This document shows, in pieces, positions 1 through 6,334 of a stretch of DNA of 64,000 bases (position 1 is its first letter; each line of letters opens with the position of its first letter). The DNA comes from an uncultured Pelagibacteraceae bacterium. GTDB lineage: Bacteria; Pseudomonadota; Alphaproteobacteria; Pelagibacterales; Pelagibacteraceae. The stretch covers positions 62,001 to 126,000 of the forward strand of contig CACIWZ010000003.1 in the NCBI GenBank assembly GCA_902590505.1. The letters run 5' to 3'. The translations under genes and the position numbers were made by a program. Under the pieces are notes generated by a model, which had not been told where the DNA came from, did no database searches, and saw only the letters and a list, made by a program, of their open reading frames with translations.

Positions 1-111
1 TAAATTACAAGGCTCATGCCCTAATATGTATTGAATGAAATAAGCTATAGCTAAAGATATAAAACTAAAAGCTAAAATACTGTTTAAAATTAACTTATTA
101 TTGTTCAACAT
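1..111 (-). CDS. dsbB: DsbB-like disulfide bond formation protein, N-terminal fragment
   Basis: The reverse strand reads an ATG at 111 followed by 36 residues up to the window edge. It has a short charged start, a hydrophobic first membrane segment (LILNSILAFSFISLAIAY) and then YILGHEPCNL. This matches the start of DsbB/DsbI quinone-linked oxidases, in which the first transmembrane helix leads into a periplasmic Cys motif after a G-x-E-P-C stretch. The start codon overlaps the stop of the DedA gene by one base (TAATG), so the two are probably co-transcribed. Only the first Cys is visible and the rest lies outside the window. The family call rests on this short match and is moderately secure. 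Confidence 0.6.
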   Translation of the reverse strand, partial: MLNNNKLILNSILAFSFISLAIAYFIQYILGHEPCNL

Positions 112-710
112 TAGGTGAAAATTATATAAAGGACGACAGCTAAAACTACAATAAAGATTCCAGTCAAAGTAAACCATATCGCACCTCTTTTTTCGATAAA
201 TTCACCGAATTTTTTTCCAAAAAGAAATGTTAAATAAGAAACTAAGAAAAATCTTAGCCCTCTAGTAAATAAACATATAAAGAAAAAAACTGGAAGATTA
301 TAGGCGATCACTCCACTCGTAATAGTAAAAACTTTAAAAGGAAGCGGGGTAAAGCCAGCTAAAAACATAATTCCAAGCCAAGCTAAAAATCCACCTTTTG
401 TAGACATCTTATCTTGCATTTCAAAAACTCTTTCTTCATAACCGTAAAATTCAATAATCACCATCGATGCATCTAAAAAGAAAACTCCTAGCATGTATCC
501 AAATAATCCACCTAAAACAGAGCCCGTTGTAGCTATAAGAAATATTTTAAGATAATCCTCTCGCTTTGCTACTACCATTGGAACAATCATTAGGTCAGGT
601 GGAACTGGAAAAAAGAAACTTTCGATAAATGCTACAAAACCTAATAAAGGCTTTGAAAATTTATGTCTAGCAAGCTCAACGCATCTATCGTATAATTTTT
701 TTAAAATCAT
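111..710 (-). CDS. DedA / YqaA-family membrane protein
   Basis: This is a polytopic inner-membrane protein of about 199 residues. The motif FIESFFFPVPPDLMIVPMV followed by GGLFGYMLG is typical of the DedA/SNARE-associated (YqaA-type) family, linked to membrane lipid handling and envelope integrity. A further hydrophobic block (LAGFTPLPFKVFTITSG) and a C-terminal helix are visible. I chose the internal ATG at 710 (MILKKLYDRC) over the track start at 770. The extra 20 residues are antisense to the divergent gene, and family members normally begin a few residues before the first helix. With this start the gene shares two bases with the divergent start codon at 709. It is translationally coupled to the downstream dsbB-like gene. 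The exact substrate is unknown. Confidence 0.8.
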   Translation of the reverse strand: MILKKLYDRCVELARHKFSKPLLGFVAFIESFFFPVPPDLMIVPMVVAKREDYLKIFLIATTGSVLGGLFGYMLGVFFLDASMVIIEFYGYEERVFEMQDKMSTKGGFLAWLGIMFLAGFTPLPFKVFTITSGVIAYNLPVFFFICLFTRGLRFFLVSYLTFLFGKKFGEFIEKRGAIWFTLTGIFIVVLAVVLYIIFT

Positions 711-894
711 GAATTTAAAATGCACAATCCTTAGGTATCTGGCAAGTTTAATATTATCTACAGTTGCCATTTATTCAATCGTTATAGTTGCAGGAATGTT
801 TGGTGCTGATTACGGGTTTTCACCAGAGGGGACATTTATTATTTGGATTTTGATGGCTATTTTAATCAATCAAAGCGTAACGTGGAAAAAATAA
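709..894 (+). CDS. Small two-helix membrane protein
   Basis: A 61-residue ORF with two predicted membrane segments (about residues 9-29 and 41-54), a short loop containing DYGFSPEG, and a basic C-terminus (TWKK). I do not recognise a family. Support comes from context: its TAA is followed immediately by the ATG of the winged-helix gene at 895, the geometry of translational coupling. Its start codon also interlocks with the divergent dedA start (CAT/ATG share two bases), so any promoter for this gene must lie inside dedA; a TATAAT-like hexamer is visible near 691. It may be a membrane partner or sensor for the downstream DNA-binding protein, but that is inference. Confidence 0.55.
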   Translation: MNLKCTILRYLASLILSTVAIYSIVIVAGMFGADYGFSPEGTFIIWILMAILINQSVTWKK

Positions 895-1944
895 ATGTCT
901 AAGCCAATAGATCTAAAAACTGTAAACATTTTCGAGCCTTTAAAAAAAAAACCATCTTTTGAAAACAAAATTTTTAATACATTAAATGCTGATGAGGTTT
1001 ATGATGTTTTATCCAGTCATTCTAATGAAACGGTAACTTTGTGGTTTAAATTGCAACAATCATGGTGCAATAACGCTTATAGAACGTTTAAAGATTATGA
1101 TAGTTACTTAATTTTAGTTTATCTAATTAACACTGTATTTCAAAAATATTCAGATCGTTTTCAGTATTTATCCTATACAGAATTTTATGAAAAAAATGAA
1201 CTTTTGATTGATAAAATTAACTTAATTGAAATTTCAAAAGAATTAAATATTCCGAAGGAAACTATAAGAAGAAAAGTAAATTTTTTACAAAATCAAAATA
1301 TTATATATAGAAAAGGAAAATCAATTTTCTTCAATAGAAAGTTAACAGAACTTCAAAGACCAGCAAATTCAAAAAGATTTATGGCTAGTTTTTTAGAAAA
1401 GACTAGTCAAATTCTCTCAAAAGAACCTTGGTTTGGTAGAGCATTTTCAAAAGAAGAAATAGAAGCATTTATTGATAAATATTTTACAATATGCTGGCAA
1501 CATTGGTTTAGAATGCAAATTCCCTTTTTAGTTAGACATAGGTCTTTTTTTGGTGACTTAGAAACCTGGAATGTATGGGGTGCAATAGGTATCTCACAAT
1601 TTACCGATTATTCAAAACAAGTAAAAAGCAGAGTTGTTGAGGATCCTCAAACTTACGCGGACTTATATTTACACCTTTTAAGGCATACTCCTAAAAATGG
1701 AATAAACGCCTCTTCTATTTCAGAAATTTCAACAATCCCAAGAGCTACAGTAATTAGAAAATTAAAGTATCTTATAAAAGAAAAGCTAGTAACGAAAAAT
1801 AAAAAGCTAGAATATATGCTTTTACCGTCTCCTAAAAATATCAAATCCTTCGAACAAAATTATATGCATAACCAAAAGCATAAAGCTGGATTTGTAACTA
1901 CTATTTTCGACCTCATGAAAAACTCTTCATTTAAAGTAGAATAG
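895..1944 (+). CDS. Tandem winged-helix DNA-binding protein
   Basis: A 349-residue protein with two similar helix-turn-helix blocks. One is near residues 105-145 (LIEISKELNIPKETIRRKV, then a QNQNIIYRKGKSIFF wing). The second is near residues 270-310 (SISEISTIPRATVIRKLKY, then KEKLVTKNKKLEYMLL). Both follow the pattern of winged-helix regulators, with a recognition helix ending in R-x-K-hydrophobic and a beta wing. The region between them is aromatic-rich (FTICWQHWFRMQIPF) and may be a ligand or dimerisation module. It follows the small membrane protein with no gap and precedes a BASS transporter by 14 bases, so it could regulate that transporter. I cannot assign a named family. Confidence 0.7.
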   Translation: MSKPIDLKTVNIFEPLKKKPSFENKIFNTLNADEVYDVLSSHSNETVTLWFKLQQSWCNNAYRTFKDYDSYLILVYLINTVFQKYSDRFQYLSYTEFYEKNELLIDKINLIEISKELNIPKETIRRKVNFLQNQNIIYRKGKSIFFNRKLTELQRPANSKRFMASFLEKTSQILSKEPWFGRAFSKEEIEAFIDKYFTICWQHWFRMQIPFLVRHRSFFGDLETWNVWGAIGISQFTDYSKQVKSRVVEDPQTYADLYLHLLRHTPKNGINASSISEISTIPRATVIRKLKYLIKEKLVTKNKKLEYMLLPSPKNIKSFEQNYMHNQKHKAGFVTTIFDLMKNSSFKVE

Positions 1945-1958
1945 GAACTTACAAAATT

Positions 1959-2804
1959 ATGGAAATCGTAACTACAATAGCACCCGTTTGTCTTGCCATA
2001 ATAATGTTCGGTTTAGGTCTTGGCTTAACAATTGGGGATTTTACAAGAGTGCTTAAAAACCCAAGAGATTTCCTAGTAGGTTTTTTATGTCAGGTTATTT
2101 TGCTTCCAATAATTGCTTTTATTTTAATTAGTATTATCTCACTACCACCAGAAATAGCTTTAGGAGTTATGGTAATAGCCGCTGCTCCAGGTGGTGTTAC
2201 TTCAAATATCCTTACTAAGTTTGCAGATGGAGATGTAGCTTTATCAGTCAGTTTGACAGCGATTGTCAGTTTATTAAGTATTTTCATCGTTCCTTTGATA
2301 GTTTTTAATTCTGCCGATTTTTTAGGGATTGAAACAGCAAAAGATATATCAATGCTCAATATTGCAATGAAGATGTTCCTTGTAGTAACTGTGCCTGTTA
2401 TTTTTGGAATGATTGTTAGAAGTTTAATGACTAATTTTATTATTTCTAAAACTCTTATTATTCAAAGATTATCAGTAATTTTATTCTTAATAGTATTTAT
2501 TGCAATTTGGGTAGAGGAATGGGATAGGATTGTTTCTTATATAACTAGAGCAGGTTTAATAGCTTTCATTTTGAATATGACTATGATTTTTGTTGGATAT
2601 TATGTTGCAAAATTTTGGACATCGGGTATCGCACAAAGAAAATGTATTTCATTAGAATGTGGCTTACAAAATGGAACTCTAGCAGTATTTGTAACTACAC
2701 AATTATTTGATGATATTGTATTCATGGTACCAACAGCAGCGTATGCTTTAATAATGTTTTGTACCTCTATTATTTTTGTTCTCATAGTAAGAAAAATCAA
2801 TTAA
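1959..2804 (+). CDS. BASS-family (bile acid:Na+ symporter-like) transporter
   Basis: A 281-residue, almost entirely hydrophobic protein with around nine membrane segments. The conserved core MVIAAAPGGVTSNILTKFA and the later ECGLQNGTLAVFV block are diagnostic of the bile acid/sodium symporter (SBF, BASS) family. Sodium-coordinating residues normally sit in the two crossing helices that contain these motifs. Bacterial members move organic anions such as pantoate, pyruvate-like acids or taurocholate-like compounds; the substrate here cannot be read from sequence. It sits 14 bases after the winged-helix gene and 15 bases before tRNA-Leu, so the tRNA is probably made from the same transcript. Confidence 0.85.
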   Translation: MEIVTTIAPVCLAIIMFGLGLGLTIGDFTRVLKNPRDFLVGFLCQVILLPIIAFILISIISLPPEIALGVMVIAAAPGGVTSNILTKFADGDVALSVSLTAIVSLLSIFIVPLIVFNSADFLGIETAKDISMLNIAMKMFLVVTVPVIFGMIVRSLMTNFIISKTLIIQRLSVILFLIVFIAIWVEEWDRIVSYITRAGLIAFILNMTMIFVGYYVAKFWTSGIAQRKCISLECGLQNGTLAVFVTTQLFDDIVFMVPTAAYALIMFCTSIIFVLIVRKIN

Positions 2805-2819
2805 ATTGTTAAATAAAAA

Positions 2820-2906
2820 GGGCGAATGGTGGAACTGGTAGACGCGCCGGACTCAAAATCCGGTGGTAGCAATACCTTGAGAGTTCGAGTCTCTCTTCGC
2901 CCACCA
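2820..2906 (+). tRNA. tRNA-Leu (CAA)
   Basis: The acceptor stem GGGCGAA pairs perfectly with TTCGCCC and is followed by discriminator A and an encoded CCA. The anticodon arm CCGGA-CTCAAAA-TCCGG gives anticodon CAA. The long variable arm (GGTAGCAATACC) and T arm (GAGTTCGAGTCTC) fit a class II leucine tRNA. It lies 15 bases after the BASS transporter and only 4 bases before the ATG of the acyl-CoA synthetase. Confidence 0.97.
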
Positions 2907-2910
2907 ATTT

Positions 2911-4587
2911 ATGGATATAAGTAAATTAAATAGCTTAGTTGAGCTTTACTTTAAAAAGACAGAAGAAGTTGATGGTAAAAGACCATTTTTAAAATGGTTA
3001 AAACCAGATAAACGAACTTATAATTGGGAAGATATAACTGAAAGAATTTATAAGCTTACAGTAAAAATAAAATCATTAATAAAACAAGGTGATAGATGTT
3101 TAATACTTTCTGAGAATAGACCTTATTGGTTAATGACCGATATTGCTATTATGAACGCTGGAGGAATTTCAGTTCCTATTTTTACAACTTATTCAGCAAA
3201 CGATTACGAGTATATTTTAAATGATTGTAAACCCTCGTTAATATTTGTCTCAAATCAAGATCAATTCAAAAAAATTAAAAACTTTATAAACAATGATGTT
3301 AAGAAAATAATATCTTTTGAAAAGATAGATACTGATAGTTTATTAATCAAAGAAATTTTAGATGAAGAAATAAAAGAAAAAATAGTAAATAAAGATTTAA
3401 AAAGAAATATGCCTGCTTGTATAATTTATACTTCAGGTACGTCAGGAAATCCTAAAGGAGTTGTTTTAAGTCACGGAGGTATTTTGTCAAACTGTGAAGG
3501 AGCAGTTGAGTTACTAGAAGTTTTAACTAAAAAACAAGATCCAGTATTTTTGACTTGGTTACCTTTATCGCATTCCTATGAACACACAGTTCAATTTATA
3601 CAAATTATAGTTGGAGCAAAAGTTTTTTATGCCGAAAGTTTAGAAAAACTGATCTCTAATATGGGAGTAGCAAAACCTACAATCATGACAGCCGTTCCTA
3701 GATTTTATCAAAATCTTTTTACAAAAATAAATATGAATTTTGAGAAGCAATCTGGATTAAAAAGAAAACTTATAAACCAGACATTAAATTTAGGTAAAAA
3801 AATACTCAAAAAAGAGAAATTTAAATTAAGCGAAAAAATCATAAATTTTTTATGTGAAAAATTAGTTAGAAAAAAAATCAGAAATCAGTTTGGAGGAAAT
3901 CTCCAAGCTTTCGTATCTGGGGGAGGGGCTTTAGATCAAAATATTGGAGAATTTCTAAATGCTGTCGGTTTACCCACATTACAAGGATATGGCTTAACCG
4001 AAGCTTCTCCGGTCGTTAGCTGTAATTTACCAGATCTAGTCAAGGTCGAGTCAGTAGGACCTCCGTTTAGGACAAATAAAGTCAAAATAGCAGAGGATGG
4101 AGAAATTCTTATTAAAGGTGAAAATGTTATGTTGGGATATTGGAATTTAAAAGAGGAGACAGAAAAAGTAATTAAAGATGGGTGGCTTCATACTGGGGAC
4201 ATAGGAGAACTTGATAATAATAATTATTTAAAAATTACAGATAGAAAAAAAGATATTATTGTGAGTCTTGGTGGAGATAATATTTCTCCGAGCAAAGTAG
4301 AAAATATTTTGTGTTTAAATGAAAACATTAAACAATCTTTTGTTTACGGAGATAAAAAAAATTATTTAGTTGCATTAATTGTTAGTGAAAAAGGAATTAA
4401 TAAAGAAAAAATTAAACTTATAATTGAAAACATAAATAAAAATTTAACATTAATAGAAAAAATTAAAAAATTTATCTTAATTTACGAGGAATTTACAATT
4501 GAAAACGGAATGTTAACACCAACTTTAAAGTTAAAAAGAAAAGAAATAATAAAAAATTATAAACAACAACTAGAAAATCTTTATTAA
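2911..4587 (+). CDS. fadD: Long-chain acyl-CoA synthetase (AMP-forming)
   Basis: A 558-residue member of the ANL adenylating superfamily, which activates a carboxylic acid to acyl-AMP and then acyl-CoA. Visible motifs are the P-loop YTSGTSGNPKGVVLSHGG (about residue 170), the A5 motif GYGLTEASPVVS (about 360), GWLHTGDIG (about 425) and the hinge DRKKDIIVSLGG (about 445). Overall architecture resembles FadD/FAA-type long-chain synthetases. The C-terminal domain looks short and ends in a Lys-rich tail. The ATG lies 4 bases after the encoded CCA of tRNA-Leu, so there is no room for a ribosome binding site outside the tRNA. The chain-length preference is not readable, and medium-chain or aromatic acids are possible. 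Confidence 0.88.
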   Translation: MDISKLNSLVELYFKKTEEVDGKRPFLKWLKPDKRTYNWEDITERIYKLTVKIKSLIKQGDRCLILSENRPYWLMTDIAIMNAGGISVPIFTTYSANDYEYILNDCKPSLIFVSNQDQFKKIKNFINNDVKKIISFEKIDTDSLLIKEILDEEIKEKIVNKDLKRNMPACIIYTSGTSGNPKGVVLSHGGILSNCEGAVELLEVLTKKQDPVFLTWLPLSHSYEHTVQFIQIIVGAKVFYAESLEKLISNMGVAKPTIMTAVPRFYQNLFTKINMNFEKQSGLKRKLINQTLNLGKKILKKEKFKLSEKIINFLCEKLVRKKIRNQFGGNLQAFVSGGGALDQNIGEFLNAVGLPTLQGYGLTEASPVVSCNLPDLVKVESVGPPFRTNKVKIAEDGEILIKGENVMLGYWNLKEETEKVIKDGWLHTGDIGELDNNNYLKITDRKKDIIVSLGGDNISPSKVENILCLNENIKQSFVYGDKKNYLVALIVSEKGINKEKIKLIIENINKNLTLIEKIKKFILIYEEFTIENGMLTPTLKLKRKEIIKNYKQQLENLY

Positions 4588-4719
4588 AAATTAAATTAAA
4601 ACTTATTTAATTTGCTTAAAAAAACATTGATATTACTAACTTTTTTTTAATTTTATTAAAAATTAAAAAAATAATTAAAAAAATTAAATTTTGAATCAAA
4701 TTTGCAAACTAATTTATGT

Positions 4720-4747
4720 TTGACATGAATTTTTAATTAATTAATGT
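4720..4747 (+). promoter_or_regulatory. Candidate sigma70 promoter for the polybasic peptide gene
   Basis: A perfect -35 hexamer TTGACA at 4720-4725 is followed after 16 bases by TAATGT (4742-4747); TGTAAT three bases further on is an alternative -10. It lies in the 211-base AT-rich gap after fadD and about 50 bases before the small ORF at 4799. In so AT-rich a background the -35 is more telling than the -10. Confidence 0.5.
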
Positions 4748-4757
4748 AATTATTAAC

Positions 4758-4780
4758 AAACGAATCATTAAGATTTGTTT
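4758..4780 (+). promoter_or_regulatory. Leader hairpin just upstream of the polybasic peptide RBS
   Basis: AAACGAATC (4758-4766) can pair with GATTTGTTT (4772-4780) around a five-base loop, giving a nine-pair stem with one G-U. It ends about ten bases before the AAGGGAG ribosome binding site of the ORF at 4799. It would lie in the 5' untranslated region and could affect translation or transcript stability. The function is inferred. Confidence 0.4.
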
Positions 4781-4798
4781 ACTAACAAGGGAGAAAAG

Positions 4799-4870
4799 AT
4801 GGCTAAAAGAAGAAAAAAAGCTAAAAAGAAAACTAAAAAGAAAGCAAAAAAGAGAAGAAGAAGAAGATAG
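4799..4870 (+). CDS. 23-residue polybasic (Lys/Arg) peptide
   Basis: ATG at 4799 opens MAKRRKKAKKKTKKKAKK followed by five Arg and TAG. Of 23 residues all but Met, three Ala and one Thr are Lys or Arg. It is too short for the ORF track, but the expression signals are the best in the window: a TTGACA promoter, an AAGGGAG site 8 bases before the ATG, and a strong intrinsic terminator starting 17 bases after the stop. Such a peptide should bind nucleic acid, either as a histone-H1-tail-like DNA compactor or as a tiny ribosome-associated protein comparable in size and charge to bTHX or eL41. I do not claim homology to either. It is convergent with CarD, itself led by a Lys-rich tail. Confidence 0.7.
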   Translation: MAKRRKKAKKKTKKKAKKRRRRR

Positions 4871-4887
4871 TTTTCTCTTTAACTAAG

Positions 4888-4932
4888 CGCCCTTTTTATA
4901 ATTTTTATAATGTAAAGAGGGCGTTTTTTTTA
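4888..4932 (+). terminator. Intrinsic terminator after the polybasic peptide
   Basis: CGCCCTTTTTA (4888-4898) pairs with TAAAGAGGGCG (4913-4923) over 11 pairs with one G-U, followed by a run of eight T. It ends transcription of the small basic peptide gene and touches the stop codon of the convergent CarD gene at 4930. The minus-strand side lacks a T tract, so it looks one-directional. Confidence 0.9.
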
Positions 4933-5601
4933 TGCGTCTTCTGAAATTTTAACTCTTCCTAAAGCTTTATCCATTTTTTTTTGTACTTCTTCAGGACTAA
5001 CTTTCAATACTGCTTCAAATTCAGATTTTAATCTTTCATAAGCCTTTTCAAATAACTGTCTCTCAGAATAAGACTGATCAGCTATAATGTCAGTATTTTT
5101 GTTAAGATCTTTTACAACCTCAGCTAATTCATAAATTTTTCCTGAATTTATTTTTTGATCATATTCTTGAGCACGTCTACTCCACATTGTTCTTTTAATT
5201 TTTGGTTTAGTTTTTAAAATTGATACACATTTATTAATCTGATTTATTGTAGCTATTGGTCTTAATTTAGACTGCTGATTTATTGGAACGGTAAGAGTTA
5301 ATTTCTCTTTCTCAACTAAAATTTTATAAAATTGAATATCAATTTCACCTATATTGGCTTTTTCGATCGCAGTAATTTTTCCAACACCATGTTTAGGATA
5401 AACAACAAAATCTTTCAAATTATATACTCTTTTTTCTGTAGGTTGTTTTTTAATTTTTTTTATTTCGGGTTTTTCATCTGGTCCAGAAATTGAAGTTTTT
5501 TTTTCGTTAGTTTTTAAAATTGATTTAGACTTAACTTTAGATTTACTTTTTTTTAAGATCTTTAAGTTTTTTATTTTTTTTGTTTTTTTCTTTTTAGGCA
5601 T
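4930..5601 (-). CDS. carD: CarD/CdnL-family RNA polymerase-binding regulator with Lys-rich tail
   Basis: A 223-residue protein. Residues from about 61 form the CarD/TRCF RNA-polymerase interaction domain (YNLKDFVVYPKHGVGKITAI, then LTVPINQQSKLRPI). The helical C-terminal DNA-binding part follows (MWSRRAQEYDQKINSGKIYELAEVV, then YSERQLFEKAYERLKSEF). CarD stabilises the open promoter complex, especially at rRNA and growth-related promoters. The first ~60 residues are an extension of mostly Lys, Ser and Thr (MPKKKKTKKIKNLKILKK and onward), absent from short family members and probably disordered. It is last in a minus-strand set with helicase, TerB-like protein and FdxA; the gap to fdxA is 5 bases. 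Confidence 0.9.
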   Translation of the reverse strand: MPKKKKTKKIKNLKILKKSKSKVKSKSILKTNEKKTSISGPDEKPEIKKIKKQPTEKRVYNLKDFVVYPKHGVGKITAIEKANIGEIDIQFYKILVEKEKLTLTVPINQQSKLRPIATINQINKCVSILKTKPKIKRTMWSRRAQEYDQKINSGKIYELAEVVKDLNKNTDIIADQSYSERQLFEKAYERLKSEFEAVLKVSPEEVQKKMDKALGRVKISEDA

Positions 5602-5606
5602 ATATT

Positions 5607-5948
5607 TTATTGTCCTGGTTTTTCAGAAAAATATTTAGCATATTTATCAGTCTCATTTTCAAATTTTTTATGATCTGGCATAGGATCTTTTTTTTTAGAT
5701 ATATTTGGCCACACTCTTGAATATTTGTCATTTAATGAAAGCCATTTTTCCTTATCTTTTAAAGCTGGATCGTCATCTGATACGATTGCATCAATCGGAC
5801 ACTCAGGCTCACAGACTCCACAATCAATACATTCATCTGGATTTATCACAAGCATATTTTCACCTTCATAAAAACAATCTACAGGACACACTTCAACACA
5901 ATCAGTGAGTTTACATTTTATACATTCATCTTTTACAATATAAGTCAT
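5607..5948 (-). CDS. fdxA: 7Fe/8Fe ferredoxin (FdxA type)
   Basis: A 113-residue soluble electron carrier. Two Cys clusters near the N-terminus ([14 protein letters not shown] and [12 protein letters not shown]) bind a [3Fe-4S] and a [4Fe-4S] centre, in the arrangement of FdxA/ferredoxin II proteins. The C-terminal ~45 residues ([20 protein letters not shown] and beyond) are the usual FdxA extension. The ATG overlaps the TerB-like gene's TGA (ATGA), so translation is coupled. The redox partner is not indicated by the context. Its placement between a SUV3-like helicase and CarD is a familiar alphaproteobacterial arrangement. Confidence 0.93.
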   Translation of the reverse strand: MTYIVKDECIKCKLTDCVEVCPVDCFYEGENMLVINPDECIDCGVCEPECPIDAIVSDDDPALKDKEKWLSLNDKYSRVWPNISKKKDPMPDHKKFENETDKYAKYFSEKPGQ

Positions 5949-6334
5949 TTCGTATTTAATAGTTTCAATTTTATTTCAGCGCTAATTTTATCAGGAACAT
6001 ATATCAAGCCACAAATTCTACGCAACAAATTTGATTCGAATTGATCGATGGTTTTATCAGAAATTACTATTTTCCATAAATGTTCCAGTATTTCTTTTTT
6101 TGTATCCATAGAGTTTTCTTTTATTATTTTGGTAAAACTTAATAATTGATTTGAATTATTTTCTATCTCTTCAGCCTTTGACAATATTTGACTAGTATCT
6201 TCATCTTTTAAATATGAATTTATGAAATTTTTTATCAAATTTTTTTCCGAATCAGAATAATGTTCATCTATCTTGGCTGCATGAACGAGTAGAGCTGAGA
6301 TACCAATTACACTTTCTTTATTAATTTTATTCAT
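5945..6334 (-). CDS. TerB-like (tellurite resistance TerB family) protein
   Basis: A 129-residue all-helical protein. [20 protein letters not shown] near the start and [27 protein letters not shown] near the end match the TerB/DUF533 fold, in which two helical repeats carry acidic residues that can bind metal (ID..YS, DKTID.FE). Its biochemical role is not established, and single-copy TerB proteins need not confer tellurite resistance. Its start abuts the helicase stop at 6335 and its stop overlaps the fdxA start. In related genomes I would expect an S4-type RNA-binding gene at this place, and here I find only this protein. Confidence 0.7.
   Translation of the reverse strand: MNKINKESVIGISALLVHAAKIDEHYSDSEKNLIKNFINSYLKDEDTSQILSKAEEIENNSNQLLSFTKIIKENSMDTKKEILEHLWKIVISDKTIDQFESNLLRRICGLIYVPDKISAEIKLKLLNTK

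Noticed and set aside
711-770. Longer dedA start
   Set aside because: The added residues are antisense to the 709-894 gene and do not resemble the family N-terminus.
4588-4719. Long A/T runs after fadD that could be read as repeats or an origin
   Set aside because: No DnaA-box set, iterons or ordered repeats are visible; it is AT-rich intergenic sequence.
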